The translations under genes and the position numbers were made by a program. Below the pieces are notes generated by a model, which was not told the DNA's origin, searched no databases, and was given only the letters and a program-made list of their open reading frames with translations. From the NCBI GenBank assembly GCA_001414345.1, contig LLCB01000023.1, positions 248,001 to 312,000 of the forward strand: 64,000 nt of DNA. Reading direction: 5' to 3'. The DNA is from Hymenoscyphus infarciens (Eukaryota; Ascomycota; Leotiomycetes; Helotiales; Helotiaceae). Within the stretch, counting starts at the first letter, position 1. The number at the start of each line of letters is the position of its first letter. Below, piece after piece: positions 47,152 to 58,631 of this stretch.

Positions 47152-50100
47152 GGGATAGCTGAGAGGGTGTTGAAGTGATGGAGAAAGCTTGTTGAAAACT
47201 GGAGAGGGAGAGTGTTGGAGGATTGGTGTACTTTTAGTTAATTAGAGGGTAGTGGTTTGGTGCTTTTAAATTTTGTCAAGTAGAAGAGTAGAGATCAACT
47301 CCCTGTAAGTATTATAGTTACAGCAAGACACTTTTCAAGCACTCGATACAAACGTAATCCACACAAATTCCCTCATTCACATCATTTTTCAGCACTTTAG
47401 CAAGCTCCTGAGAAAAGAGGCAGACACAAGATTTCAATCACTCGTGGGTATACTGAAGAATCTTTTTATTTATGTATTTCTGGGTTCCTGGAGAGTTACC
47501 TGCCGCTTTCAGTGAGATAGACTCAAGAGTCTGAGAAAAAAGACGTCGATTTGAGGCACAACAGCCTTGCGACTAGATACCAGCGACAAACACGGTTACC
47601 TTTTCAAAAGTCTAATAACTTGAAAAATCTTTCCTTTCTCTCCTTTTCGTTGTATTTGCAAGACCTCATTTTGACCTTCAAGCGCAGGTGAGAAGTGAGC
47701 TGCTACAGGGGCACTTGGCACCTCGTATTTTTTACGACAGATACATTGGCTCTCTTGCTTTACAAAGTTAGCGGCCAATGCCACGCTTCAGATGATGTTA
47801 CATAAGCTATCTTGAATATCCTTGCGGGACAATATGCTGTTTTCAAAGTAATGGTGTGGATGGATGTGCAGACAGCAATGTCCTGTTGACGAAACTCCAT
47901 GCGCTCGCTCAACCTCTATCAATCGCTTTACGGCTGCTTCCGCCCCATAAAATTACCCCCTTCCCCACCCCACTCAAATCTTCAAACTCAAGATTCCAAA
48001 TAGCGCACGACCTTTCAATTCATTTGTCCAATCAAATACTCACAGGTCCTCGTGGCTTACTGGGTAAGTGGTTGATTCACACTAAAGGTGAGGGAGCTCA
48101 CGGTGCTGCGCATTAATGTAATAGAAAACTAGTGCAGAATGAATAGACGCAAAAGTAATAAAGTTCCAGTTTGGGTTTACTGGAGGGCTTTCTCATCATG
48201 CGACCTCTTCCAGCGCGGAGAGTTTGATTTTTTGCTCTTTTTCTGAAATTATTTTGGCTTCGAGAGTGTATAAATTTTATAAGCGAGCAGGTGTGGTGAA
48301 TGGATGATGCGCAAGGGGGAAGGACACAAGAAGTGCGTTTGGCAATCGGAGCTGACAGATGAGCTGCAGTACCTGGAAGAGTTCGCGGATTCGGAAGTTG
48401 ACTCCGCTAGAATACTATATTTCATCCATCTTGCCCTCAACGATTCTCTGAAGACATGGGAATCTCTCAACGCAAACTCAAAGAGGGTTCTAAGAGGGAA
48501 TATTCAGACCGTAAATATCCTCTTCTTTGTTATGTCACTCTTGGTTGAGTTGAACACCACTTCTGTGGACTTTCTCCAGAACCGGAAACCCTTTATGCAT
48601 TGCAAATTTCACAACCTGAAAATACAAGGCTTATTTCCTCGATCGCTAACTCACTACACCTACCTACTGAATAGATCCCCATTCGTTCTCAGTTTCTCAT
48701 CGATCGTCGAGTTTTAACTATATGAGTTGAAGCCTGCTGTTCATATCTTCTTTCGCCCAACGTCTCACGTCCTATGCCCCTGGTTTAGAAATTACGCCAG
48801 GATCATCAAACATAGATTTTAGCTAGTCGTGAGTTGTGGTAGGTTTGTCTTGGTTTTTAACAAGTTGCCGCAACTCTCGATGATCTTCGTGCAAAACATA
48901 TTATCGCTCTCAAGAAAAATCCCATGTTGATCTGGCGACTGGAGATATCGTCTGCTACGGATGCATCATTTTAGCTGTGTTATAATACAGACATAGATAC
49001 GACGAGAGACCCTGGATCTTTGGTGCCAAGAACTGGTGCAAATTTCCGTCTTAGTGATCCGAAGATGCCGTCTTCTCTCTCTCACAATCTTGATCAATTG
49101 GAAAAATACATAAATTAGAGAACTTTCTCTTGGCTATTCCACTTTCTATAACTCACAATCTGCATTTGCTGATTGGTAAGGTAGGAGAAACGGTTAGCTT
49201 ATGCTAGAATATTATAGTTACTATAAGCCTCTTTAATCTTTAAGTCGCTATAAACCTTAGCGTCTTCATTTTTGCGGATTTATGTAATGTGTCAAAACAC
49301 GACTGTATTTAGATATTATCTTACTAGGTAGTAAAGCTGACTTTGAGATATATACAACGTAACCTTCTACTTCTTATTTTCATTCTCCAACTATCTAACT
49401 TACTTTTTTAATTAATTCAACTCCTTTAAGAGTTTTTTATAGATTATAAAGTGAGTTACGAGTTATAATAGCTTCTCTTTTAACGATATTTTATAAACCG
49501 TACGTTTTTAGAAAATTTCTTATTTCCTAGACACTCTTTCCGTCTTTACTTAATAACAACGTATATTATTATAAATCTAAGAATAACTAATAAGAACTCT
49601 ATACTCTCTTTCTTACTCTAGAACCTTTTAGAAAGAAAACTAACACTTTTATATATATCTAAATTTTTTCTAGAGTCTTAGTAAAACTTATAAAAGTATA
49701 AAAAAAAGTTCTTATAAAAAGGAGGTTTTCTAAATATTACTAAGTTTATTCTTAATTTACTTACTTAGATATAGTAATAAATAGAGAGAAAGTGTAAGAA
49801 GAGATAGTAATTCTTTCTAGCTAGGTCTTGTATTATAAAGAGTACTTTAGTTTTCTATTTTCTAAAATAAATAAAGAAAAAACCTAGAAAGAAAAAAGCA
49901 CTATTTATAAAAAGATTATGAAAAAGGAAGCTTAATTCGTGACTTATTAAACTTAAAATTTGACTTTACCTCTTATTTAGAATAATAACATTTATAATTT
50001 TTACTTAATAAAGTCTTATACTTTCTTCTTTTTATTATACTAAAGATGATTTTTCATGCTTAGTATTTGGTTACTAATTATGTATAGATTTTCCAGATAT

Positions 50101-50683
50101 AAGACAATCTTTCTCACAGGTATATAACCCCTTGATTTATATACGTTAAGGATTTAGAGGAAATAGTGATAAAGAATCCCTTGATTACAGAGACTTATAG
50201 AGATTTACAAGTTGACTGCCGCTTTTAACCAGATTAGCACATAGGAAACACAACCACTTTTTGATAAGTTCTTATAAAGAACCACCTCATGAATTCATTC
50301 AAATGTTTGATATATTTTGCATCGTAAATCGGTGTCTTTTTAAAGGGGTTGAATAGCTGTTATGGGGCCATCATGTGACCCGAGCTCACATGAGTTCCTT
50401 GCGGGTAAGCCATGTTTTCGCCGATTACTCCCTTTCTATAATTAGAACTTCATCATCAGCCTTCCCCTCACCTCCCGGACAGCTAACGTGTCAACACCTC
50501 TACGGTTTTTATCACAATCCCACGATAATTCATCACGATATCACGATCCAGCGATATTTTACTATTCCACGTTTTCACGTTTGCTCATTGGATCCAAGGG
50601 CAGTCCCAACGCAAGACCTAATTATCTCTTGACAAACGTTGATAATCCAACTTTCGGTTACAGTATTATTACCTTTATAAATC
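47152..50683. other. Gene-poor region including a strongly AT-rich island
   Basis: From 47152 to about 49100 the base composition is ordinary. One plus-strand frame at 48304-48717 has a charged start (ELTDELQYLEEFADSEVDSARILYF) but no recognised domain and no supported splice extension. About 49150-50300 is extremely AT-rich and is listed separately. Confidence 0.5.
49150..50300. other. AT-rich island, possible decayed repeat
   Basis: About 1.1 kb dominated by A and T, full of TATA, CTAG and TTAT words, with hardly any CG dinucleotides and no long ORF. Both edges turn back to ordinary composition over short distances. In filamentous ascomycetes such islands are often transposon copies mutated by RIP (CpA to TpA); no transposon ends or domains could be made out. 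Confidence 0.5.
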
Positions 50684-51948
50684 ATGCCTCCCAAGACGAA
50701 ACAAACCGCTGCCAAGCAACAGCCCTATCTTGATTTTCCGGGCCTCGCATTCTCACCACCACTCGACAACGAATTAGCTCATCGTCGGGGAATTGTCAAA
50801 ATATCCCAAACGCCAGAAGCGCCATTTGATCAGGCAAGGAATAATAAAGAAGAATTGGAGTATGCTGTCCGTCAATGGAACAGCGACGGCCGAGAAAGTT
50901 GGTACCGGGTCCCTTATGATGGTTTGAACGATAAGGAACTACAACTTTTGGATGAAGCAGACTTTGGAATCCCACCCCACAAGGCCTTTCTTCATGGCGC
51001 ATCTCTACTCGGAATCATGAAAAAACATAAAGTCGAGTTTAGCGCGAGGCAGAGGCAGGCGATACAAGCCTGCCAAGTTGCTACGTGCTGTCTCACAAAG
51101 GAAGACTTCGGTTTCGCCAAACAATTCAGGCAGTCCGGCAAACGAACCGAGGAAGTCCAGCGACTGCAAGACGTGTACAATAAGCTTCTCGGTGATCTCG
51201 GTTTCAATGACCCTGAATATAATACCACCATTCGAGACACTTTAGGTATGAAAAATTCATTGTCAAATACGAGGGAATATCCCGCTAATATGCTCGCACA
51301 GAAGCGAAGATTCGAAACGGGTTGAAGAACAATAAGGATAGGCTTCAACGAGAGCATGCATATTACAAGAGGCCGAATAACATCACAACCGGTCCTGGGT
51401 CAGTCTCATGGGCAGAGTGGGTACATTTTATCCCCACTATTCCTGGAGAAGGGGCGTCTGCGGAGGAGAAATCCCTTTACGAGGAGCGGGTATGCGAGAG
51501 GATCGACAACGCGTCCTACTATTCTGCGGAACTGACAATTCGAGCTGCTGCCCATACCTTCACTCTTGAGAGAATTGCAAAGTTACAAGGATATCTTGAG
51601 CTTGCAAAGAAAGGGATCGATATTCAAGACCACGTCGACGCTCAAGCAAAAAAAGGATCCAATATGGATCACGCAGCGGAGGTACAACTCGATGTTGATA
51701 TGGGAGAGGCAGCTGGCGGTTCAGAATCCATTGGTCATAACTCGAATTCCACTCGGGATCGCAGGGAACGATCTCCAGACCGACAGGAAAGAACAAGTCG
51801 GGATTATCGTGACAGGTAAGAAGGCTCTAATGATGGGGCACGAAGGCGCCGCGAGGACTCTACTTACATCCGTATCAGAGGAGACGATATCCGTGGAAAT
51901 CGCCCAAACAGTCCCGATAATGTACGCAAACACGAGGTGAAACTTTAG
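50684..51948 (+). CDS. Hypothetical protein, charged C-terminus (three exons, 381 aa)
   Basis: Exon 1 (50684-51245) encodes MPPKTKQTAAKQQPYLDFPGL..., helical throughout. Intron 1 (51246-51301, 56 bp) has GTATGA, CGCTAAT and GCACAG. Exon 2 (51302-51815) continues KIRNGLKNNKDRLQREH, with WAEWVHFIPTIPGEG and a long amphipathic helix, then an Arg/Asp/Ser-rich tail (DRRERSPDRQERTSRDYRDR). If intron 2 (51816-51878, GTAAGA...TATCAG, 63 bp) is spliced, exon 3 (51879-51948) adds GDDIRGNRPNSPDNVRKHEVKL. If not, a TAA at 51817 ends the protein at 359 aa. The RS/RD tail suggests a nuclear role, but the family is not recognised. It lies just after the AT-rich island. Confidence 0.6.
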
Positions 51949-54789
51949 CCAAAACCAGGAGAACATCTAACCTGGAGACCAGAGTCGAACTCGCAAAGAA
52001 AGTCCTCGAACTTGTCTCGCAAGCTTCACGTCGCAGAGAACGGATCGTCGTCTTGTATTAAAAGCCTTCCTCATTTGAGACTCGTAGGACCTTCATGGGT
52101 TCTCTTGATGTACTGATGCCCCAGTCGCGTACTGGAATTTGTGTGCATTGGCGTTGTTTTTCAAGAATATATTTGGTTCTCGGTTATTTTGATTGTCTGG
52201 TTGAAAATTGGGGTTTGTGAATTGTCCCAAGTGTTTGGGACAATTTACTTGCATTTGGCAGTAGTTAGCGCTCACGCAGTGTCCCAACGTGAATATCTCT
52301 CTATCCCTGAAGCTGCAGTATAGTATATTGCACCTCTGTTCTTATTTTTGTCTTATTCTTGCGGTTGTGCTTTGTCGGGTAATATTATTTTCTAGTTTTC
52401 GTAGGGTCGCCTATTTACTGCCATTTGAAATGCCCAAGGGGTGCCCAGAAAGATGGAATAGTGAGTGTGGTAGGCAGGTACGAACCCGAAGTATTTACTG
52501 CCGCCTTTCTTGTCCATCATGAACTTGTTGAAAAAAAGGATCTCGCTTAGTTATTATATAATGTCAAGATGGTGAATCAGAAACCCTCAAACCTCTTCTC
52601 TGTGCAAGGTTTTAGGTTCCATGCGCTCTACATAATACTTTAGATGCCTGGCGGCTGGTTATTATGACCCTCTTCATTTTTTTTACGTTCACGTTCCTAG
52701 TTAGCTTTGGGAATCGTTAATGAACGTTGGTAAAGTTGTGGCTCTTGTTTTGGTTCTTAAGAGGTGCGTTATAGCTTTAAGCACTCATCACAATGTGGTT
52801 GGAGGATCCAAATCAGTGTTAGTTAAATGCTAGCAAAGAAACCCCCCAATATATTTAGATCTGTGGCTTATAAACTGTTTGGCTGATATGGGTACAATTC
52901 CCAACGAGAGAGTAAAATGAAGATGTCATCACCAACACTCTCGTTCTTAGGCTCGAGTAAGACTCCCGACACCGAGTTGGAGTGCTAATTTCAAATAAAA
53001 GCCCCCTTCCCAAACGAGCCAAAAAAAAAAAGAGTAAGCTCGATCAAAGACTTGTTTTTTCACGCAACAGTTGTGTTGTCTTACTCACATTCAATATTAC
53101 CATGGCATGTGACCAAGTCAGGTCACTTGTCAAAATCTAGCTCACCACACTATTAAAAAACCTGGTATCCAGTCAGTGGAAGGGTCAACATACCCATTCA
53201 ACGTCCCCCCCAAAAATCCCGGACTCCAATAAAATAAAAACTCGATACACTAAGCACCAACAATAAAACAGCTAGGCACAGCAAACGTCGAAGGGGAATG
53301 TCAGATCCATAAGTAGCATTCAGTTGCGCGACTCCTAAGAAATTCCCCGCGAGAGGCCGCATCCAAGTCCTTACATGATACAACACCCCTATTTATACAT
53401 CCAACAGTCATCGCCCCTCCCCTTTACAAAGCCATGACAAGAATCCCCCAAAAGGACTCCCAATAAGGTCAATTTATCCCAACGCAACTCGTCAGCAAAT
53501 ACCCCACCCCTCATCCCATCCCAACTTGACCCAACCAACACAAAAACCGAATTCCCAAAGTCGGTCATATGTAAAGAGTAAGCAGCCGCACACATGTAGT
53601 TGGGGGTCTTAGTCCCGAAATTCGTCCCCACGGAATATTTTAACTGGCCCGACTTTATGACATCCAGATTCCAAATCTGTCGTGGAACCCATGGTTGAAA
53701 TTAATGAGGGCGGGTGGGCTTTGCTTATGGTACGGTACGTAAGACGCCCATTTGACAGGGCTGGTGGAGGGAAGGATCCTACGGTGGCTTTTCACGTATG
53801 CTGACGGAGGCGAGGTCCGATGGGAAAGTTTGGATACCACCACCCACTGGTGCCACTGAAACCTTTCATTTTGTATAGCAATCTACGGAGTAAGGGGTTA
53901 CGAGGATCGGAGTTTGAAGACATTTATGGTATTTGTGATGACGTGCGTGTCGAATTCAACAAACCAGTTTTCTAGGGCTGATATTCAACCTTGAATGTCC
54001 AATCGCAAAGTCGAGTGTCCTCCATCACTGTCTCACACCCCCATATGAGTAGTGGGAACTTGTACCCGTTGTCTGAGACAAACAGAGACTTTTACTTCTA
54101 GCACTCACTGGTGGAAGAGCAAAGTAGCTCCCGGCCGAGCCGGGTCTTGCTTGAGAAAAAAAAGGGGGGGGGAAGACTACACCATCCAACTCACTTACAA
54201 ATTCTTGGACTCTCTGGTACTTCGTAAACACATCTTACTGGGTCAGTCGCAGGATTTAGGCAAATAAGAAATTGGGCCATTGCCCAACGAACACCCAGTT
54301 TTCCAAGGCAGCGCACAAAATAGTTGAGGGGTCAGGAATCTTCTCCGAGAGTTAGAAGAATTAGCGACTCTGGCATCAAATTCCAAGAGTCTTGGTTAAC
54401 TTGAAAAAGAAGAGAATCTGTACCTTGAAGAGGTTGACCAAATTCCACTTTGCAGGTAAATCTCTTGAGTTACTACTTACTGCCACCAGGACCAGGGGAG
54501 AATGAACTTGACCTGCAGCCAATTATTTTAGCCGTTTAGAATGATTTTCCGAGTCTTATAAAATAGCATGCACTTTCCTCGTAGTCAGTCACGAATTCCT
54601 ACACCATGGTGCAGCCTATTACTATTCTATATCGTCACAACCACTCGTCCTTTCGCCCTTCTCTCACTCCAGCCTCGAAGAGTAAAAGGTGATCCCACCA
54701 AAGTCAGAACTATACGTGCATATAACCATCCCATCGTCTCGCGTGTCCATGTTTATATTGTGTGTATTCCATACCTCGAGTTGTTGACC

Positions 54790-55431
54790 TTACGATCCTT
54801 GCCCGAGTAGGCGGCCCCCCCCCCCCCCCCCGCGATTCGTTTTCGACGACAAGAAACCGTATATGTATATATGGGGATGGGGTTTATACTCTGAGCGGAC
54901 TTGTGGTCGTTCCTTCGCTTCTTGCTGCATCGAGGTGGCGATGTCGAGGGGTGAAGTTGAGGAAGGAGCGACCTCAGGGTCGACCTCTCGTCGAGACGGA
55001 CGACAACGTACCTCGTTGCGATACCTTCGTCGCCCCTGGCCCTCGTTCTTGAACTCGTCCTTCTTGGTTCCTCCATCTCTCGCGAACAACTCAAGACCTC
55101 CTCGACCACGATTTTGTAGACAGACCGGGCACCCGCAATCCACCTCACGACCCAGGGCATCCACGGCCGTTCCCATCCGAAATGTGGGGTTCCATAGTTC
55201 CCATCTCCATATTCCAAACTCCCCTGCTAGGTACCTAGGTAAGCAATTTCCATCGGTAGTTGGGTTATTCAAGAACTTCCACCAGAAAACACATAGAAAA
55301 ACGTACCTTGTAAATACAGTATCGGAGATGAAACAATAAATTGATTGTGGGGATCTCACGTGGGGGCGGAATGTGAAGTAAGCCCGGATAGTGGTACGAG
55401 GAAACGCACGCGCGGAAACAAACCATGGCAT
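54790..55431 (-). CDS. Doubtful hypothetical ORF (213 aa, 24 fewer codons if an intron is removed)
   Basis: ATG 55431 opens MPWFVSARAFPRTTIRAYF. A possible 72-bp intron (GTACGT, CAACTACC, TTACCTAG; about 55234-55305) would leave the frame open, giving TRYLAGEFGIWRWELWNP. The sequence ends in a Gly run made by the poly-C tract, and the opposite strand is also open here, so base composition alone may explain it. No domain is recognised. Listed because the splice signals are fair. Confidence 0.22.
   Translation of the reverse strand: MPWFVSARAFPRTTIRAYFTFRPHVRSPQSIYCFISDTVFTRYVFLCVFWWKFLNNPTTDGNCLPRYLAGEFGIWRWELWNPTFRMGTAVDALGREVDCGCPVCLQNRGRGGLELFARDGGTKKDEFKNEGQGRRRYRNEVRCRPSRREVDPEVAPSSTSPLDIATSMQQEAKERPQVRSEYKPHPHIYIYGFLSSKTNRGGGGGGRLLGQGS
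54815..54831. repeat. Poly-C tract, 17 bases
   Basis: Uninterrupted C run; length may be affected by sequencing error. Confidence 0.9.
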
Positions 55432-56554
55432 GTGTGAAAAGTGAGTTGGAGGAGGAGAGGCACAGGAGAGTTAAATGCTTCGGAGTGCGCGCTGTTTTGG
55501 GTTTTTATGCTTTTATAGGAATTTTCACGCGAGGATGGACTCTTTTTTCAAGTCCGTGATTCCACCACACACGCGGAAAGAAATGCTATGAGCTCTTACC
55601 TACCCCTCGGGCTAGCCTCATGAATATGTTGTGTGAGAACCAGAACAAGGCGGAGTAAAGATGGCAAGTCATGAAAGTAAAAGTATATACTATCAATTCA
55701 TCAACCTAAAGACTCCATTCCATGCTTTCCTTGCCCCACCCCATCCCATCCATCCATCTCCAATTTCCCTATATCCAATTTCCCTCCTTCTCCCAAACTT
55801 TCTACACCAACAAACACACACCAGACTCTCAACCCAATAATTCCAAGAAGGTAACAAAACTCGCACGCCCGCACGCAAAAAAGTTTTCAAATCAAATTAA
55901 CCACCCGCCCATCCGTTTGATCCCCAATCCCATTTGTCAAAAAAAGCCGACCACCCAAGAATCCCCACCCCGATCCAGAGCGAGCGATGGTATCATAAAC
56001 AAGCAAGCGCGCGTACGCAGAAAACTCAAGTGAGCCACCCAGCCAGTACAAAGCAAGTAATAAGAAGAAGAAGAAACAGCTGCAAACAAGCCATCCTCCC
56101 CAACCAACAAATTAAGCCACTCCTTCACCAGAAGAAAACGTGAGCGATATGTATATACTTCGTATAACCCTTATCATAAAAACCACTCGCCTCTTATCTC
56201 TCCTATATATATATATGTATTGCTACCATGTATATAAACGAATCAAAGGGTATCCATAAAAGTCCATTCCACGTCATTCTCTCTCTCCCCATCAAACCAA
56301 CAAACATGTCGCTCGTAGAAATCCAGTCTAATGAGCCGACGAGGGTGATATCCGTAATGCTGAGGTATATGAAGGGGTAGATCATCGTAAAAGCGTAATA
56401 AAAAAACATAACGTCCACCCATCATTTCAAAAGATGCCATTAACTAAAAATCATCGCATAAAAGAGAGACGCCGGGGGGTTCCGCAATATATAGGAGGAG
56501 AGGGTGGGGGTATCAACATAGGAACGGTGAAACAGTCGAGCCGGACAGAGAAAA

Positions 56555-58631
56555 TCAGGTAGCCAAGAAATCCATACCCATCCGATGAGCGATAGATTGC
56601 CAATCCCAACTCCGCTCGTCCCTTGCATCCATCAATCGCCACACCTCTTCCAGAACCTCAAGCGCCGTATCGGAGTTCTTGTATTCCATATACGCTTTAA
56701 CGGTACCGATGGCTTTGCGGATTGGTTCCCGTTGCTCAGGTTGGAAGGCGGCACATCCGATGACGAAAGCAGGTGCGAGGATCAAAGTCTGACTTGGATC
56801 GCGAGGCGTGAAGGCTTGGAGCAGTGTAAGACCATCGTTGACAGCTTGTGTGATTCGTGCATCTGGGTTCCAATGTGTGTTTTTAGGTGGATAGATGGTA
56901 CGCCAGAGGTACACCCACATCATTTGCTTGTAGAGAAGACCGGCTAGATCACGTGTATCTCCTTCTGGCCATGCTGGGGTCCAATCTCTGATCCCGGCGT
57001 CGATTTCGGCAGCCCGGTAGAGGGAGGTGTAGTCTACTATTGGGTCTATCCTCGCTTCCATGTTATCCCGGATTTTGTTGCGGATATTTGTGATCTTGGA
57101 CATGTAGAGGAAGAGACCGTCTGCTACTCCCAAGAGACGGACAGCGGCTGGTTGAATTACGGTGGTGGGCAAGTTCCAGTCATCAGGAGAGAGAATTCGA
57201 GTGCCGGCGTGAGGAAGGGCGATAAGTTCATCAGCACAGATGTGATATTGAAAGAACTCTTGAATGAATTTGAGGAAATCCGTATCCTCCGGCGGCCTTT
57301 CTTGAATGAGTCTCTGGTAGTGTTGTAAGTGGAATCGATGTTGCCCATTTGGTTTGGGGTCTGATAATGTTTGGAGAACCAAGCATAAGATCTGACCATA
57401 AGTGGCGGGTGAGACGGAATTACCATCCCCTTCCTTCTTCTCTTGTACCAAATCCTTCACCGCCTCGTCATGATGGAACTGAGACCTTTCCTCGAGAGTT
57501 TTGACATCGACACTTGGATGCTGTTGTAAGAACTGGAGACCATATGGCGATCGATAGTCGATGTGCTTGCTAGAAAGAGCAAGAATTGAATGCATCAAAC
57601 CTGTATGTTGTAATGCAATCGGTAGCAACATATTCTTAAAGGCACTATTCTGCTCCCCCTCGACAGTAAAGATGAGACTGAGCCGAGTAATGTAATGTTG
57701 AAAGAACATCCTGTCGCCCTCAGTCTCTACACCGTTAATCATGGGTGGCAAATTGATCTTTGGTAATGTGTAGCTTCCGGCCCTGCGTATTCGGGCTGTC
57801 GATGCGGTCAGTTCATCACTCTTCGTCGTGCATATCCTATTGACCATACCTTCTTCAGCTCTTTCTTTGCCACTCTTCCATATCGTCTTGGCTGGGTAAC
57901 CTTCACATTGTACCGAGTTCTTTTCGCAATTCATACCTAGCAATATTAGCCTTTGTTTCACGGGAGGCAACATAGTACTCACAGCCAGGTTTTGCCTCAT
58001 CACACTTCTTTTTCCTCTTTCTACATGTGATACATCCCGTTTTCGACCTGCCTTTGGCAACTTTTGCTTGTGCTTCAGGACTGGGTTTGGGATGTTTCCG
58101 AGGTCGCCCACGAGGCCGTTTCATCGGAGCTGGCGTTGAACCAGTTGATGGTGTTTCTGGTATTATTGGTTTCTTGACTTCTGAAAAGTCTGCCATATCT
58201 ACATCATCCTCGATCGGTTCCAGTTTCGGTACCACTACCACATCGTCTTCTTGGTCCCAATTTATTTCGCCATCATCCTCTTCTTCTTCCACAAATCCGC
58301 CTGATGAACTCCATGGATCTGTACAAGATGATGTTGCCGAGGTGAGCATGGTCAATGCTGACGCCGACGACTCAGACCCATCCATACTCGCCCTCGAGCC
58401 CATCACGGTAATTTCGATTTCTCCGAATAGCTTGGTCCCGCAAGAGCTACGGCGCTCTTCTACTCGAAAGCGCCTCCGGGGAGGATCGTGCCTTCGACGG
58501 GGAACACAGGCGGTTGAGATGCGAGGTCGTATGGGAGTTTGCTGCACGACCTCCTCGATGATGTCTGAGCCTGGTGTGGTGGTGGGGGACCAAGAAACTT
58601 CCGGTTCACCTATTGAACACGGCTGATCCAT
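56555..58631 (-). CDS. Zn2Cys6 transcription factor with AT-hook (two exons, 676 aa)
   Basis: Start at ATG 58631 (MDQPCSIGEPEVSW); the frame opens upstream only from a TTG. Exon 1 (58631-57983) encodes an acidic, Ser-rich region, an AT-hook-like KRPRGRPRKHP (about 171-181) and the first four zinc ligands. The intron (57982-57937, 46 bp, GTGAGT, GGCTAAT, GCTAG) falls inside the Cys codon of the fourth ligand. Exon 2 (57936-56555) completes C200-x2-C203-x6-C210-x6-C217-x2-C220-x6-C227, a canonical binuclear cluster. The remainder matches the fungal transcription factor middle region: FFQHYITRLSLIFT, LPIALQHTGLMHSILALSSKH and a C-terminal helical part with WAYLW-type segments (KQMMWVYLWRTIYPP). 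Target genes are unknown; no cluster adjoins it. Confidence 0.87.

Larger units (their letters stand above)
51949..56554. other. Gene-poor region with one doubtful open segment
   Basis: Mixed-composition sequence. Frames near 52000-54300 are short and overlapping. A TATA-like TATAAAATAG at 54558-54567 is followed by a poly-C tract (54815-54831) and a GC-rich segment at 54880-55230 open in several frames. The part after 55700 is CA/CC-rich, probably including the 3' UTR of the minus-strand regulator gene. Confidence 0.45.

Noticed and set aside
48304..48717. 137-codon plus-strand frame
   Set aside because: The first 50 residues look protein-like, but there is no recognisable domain, the rest is low quality, and no splice extension was found. 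Left unannotated.
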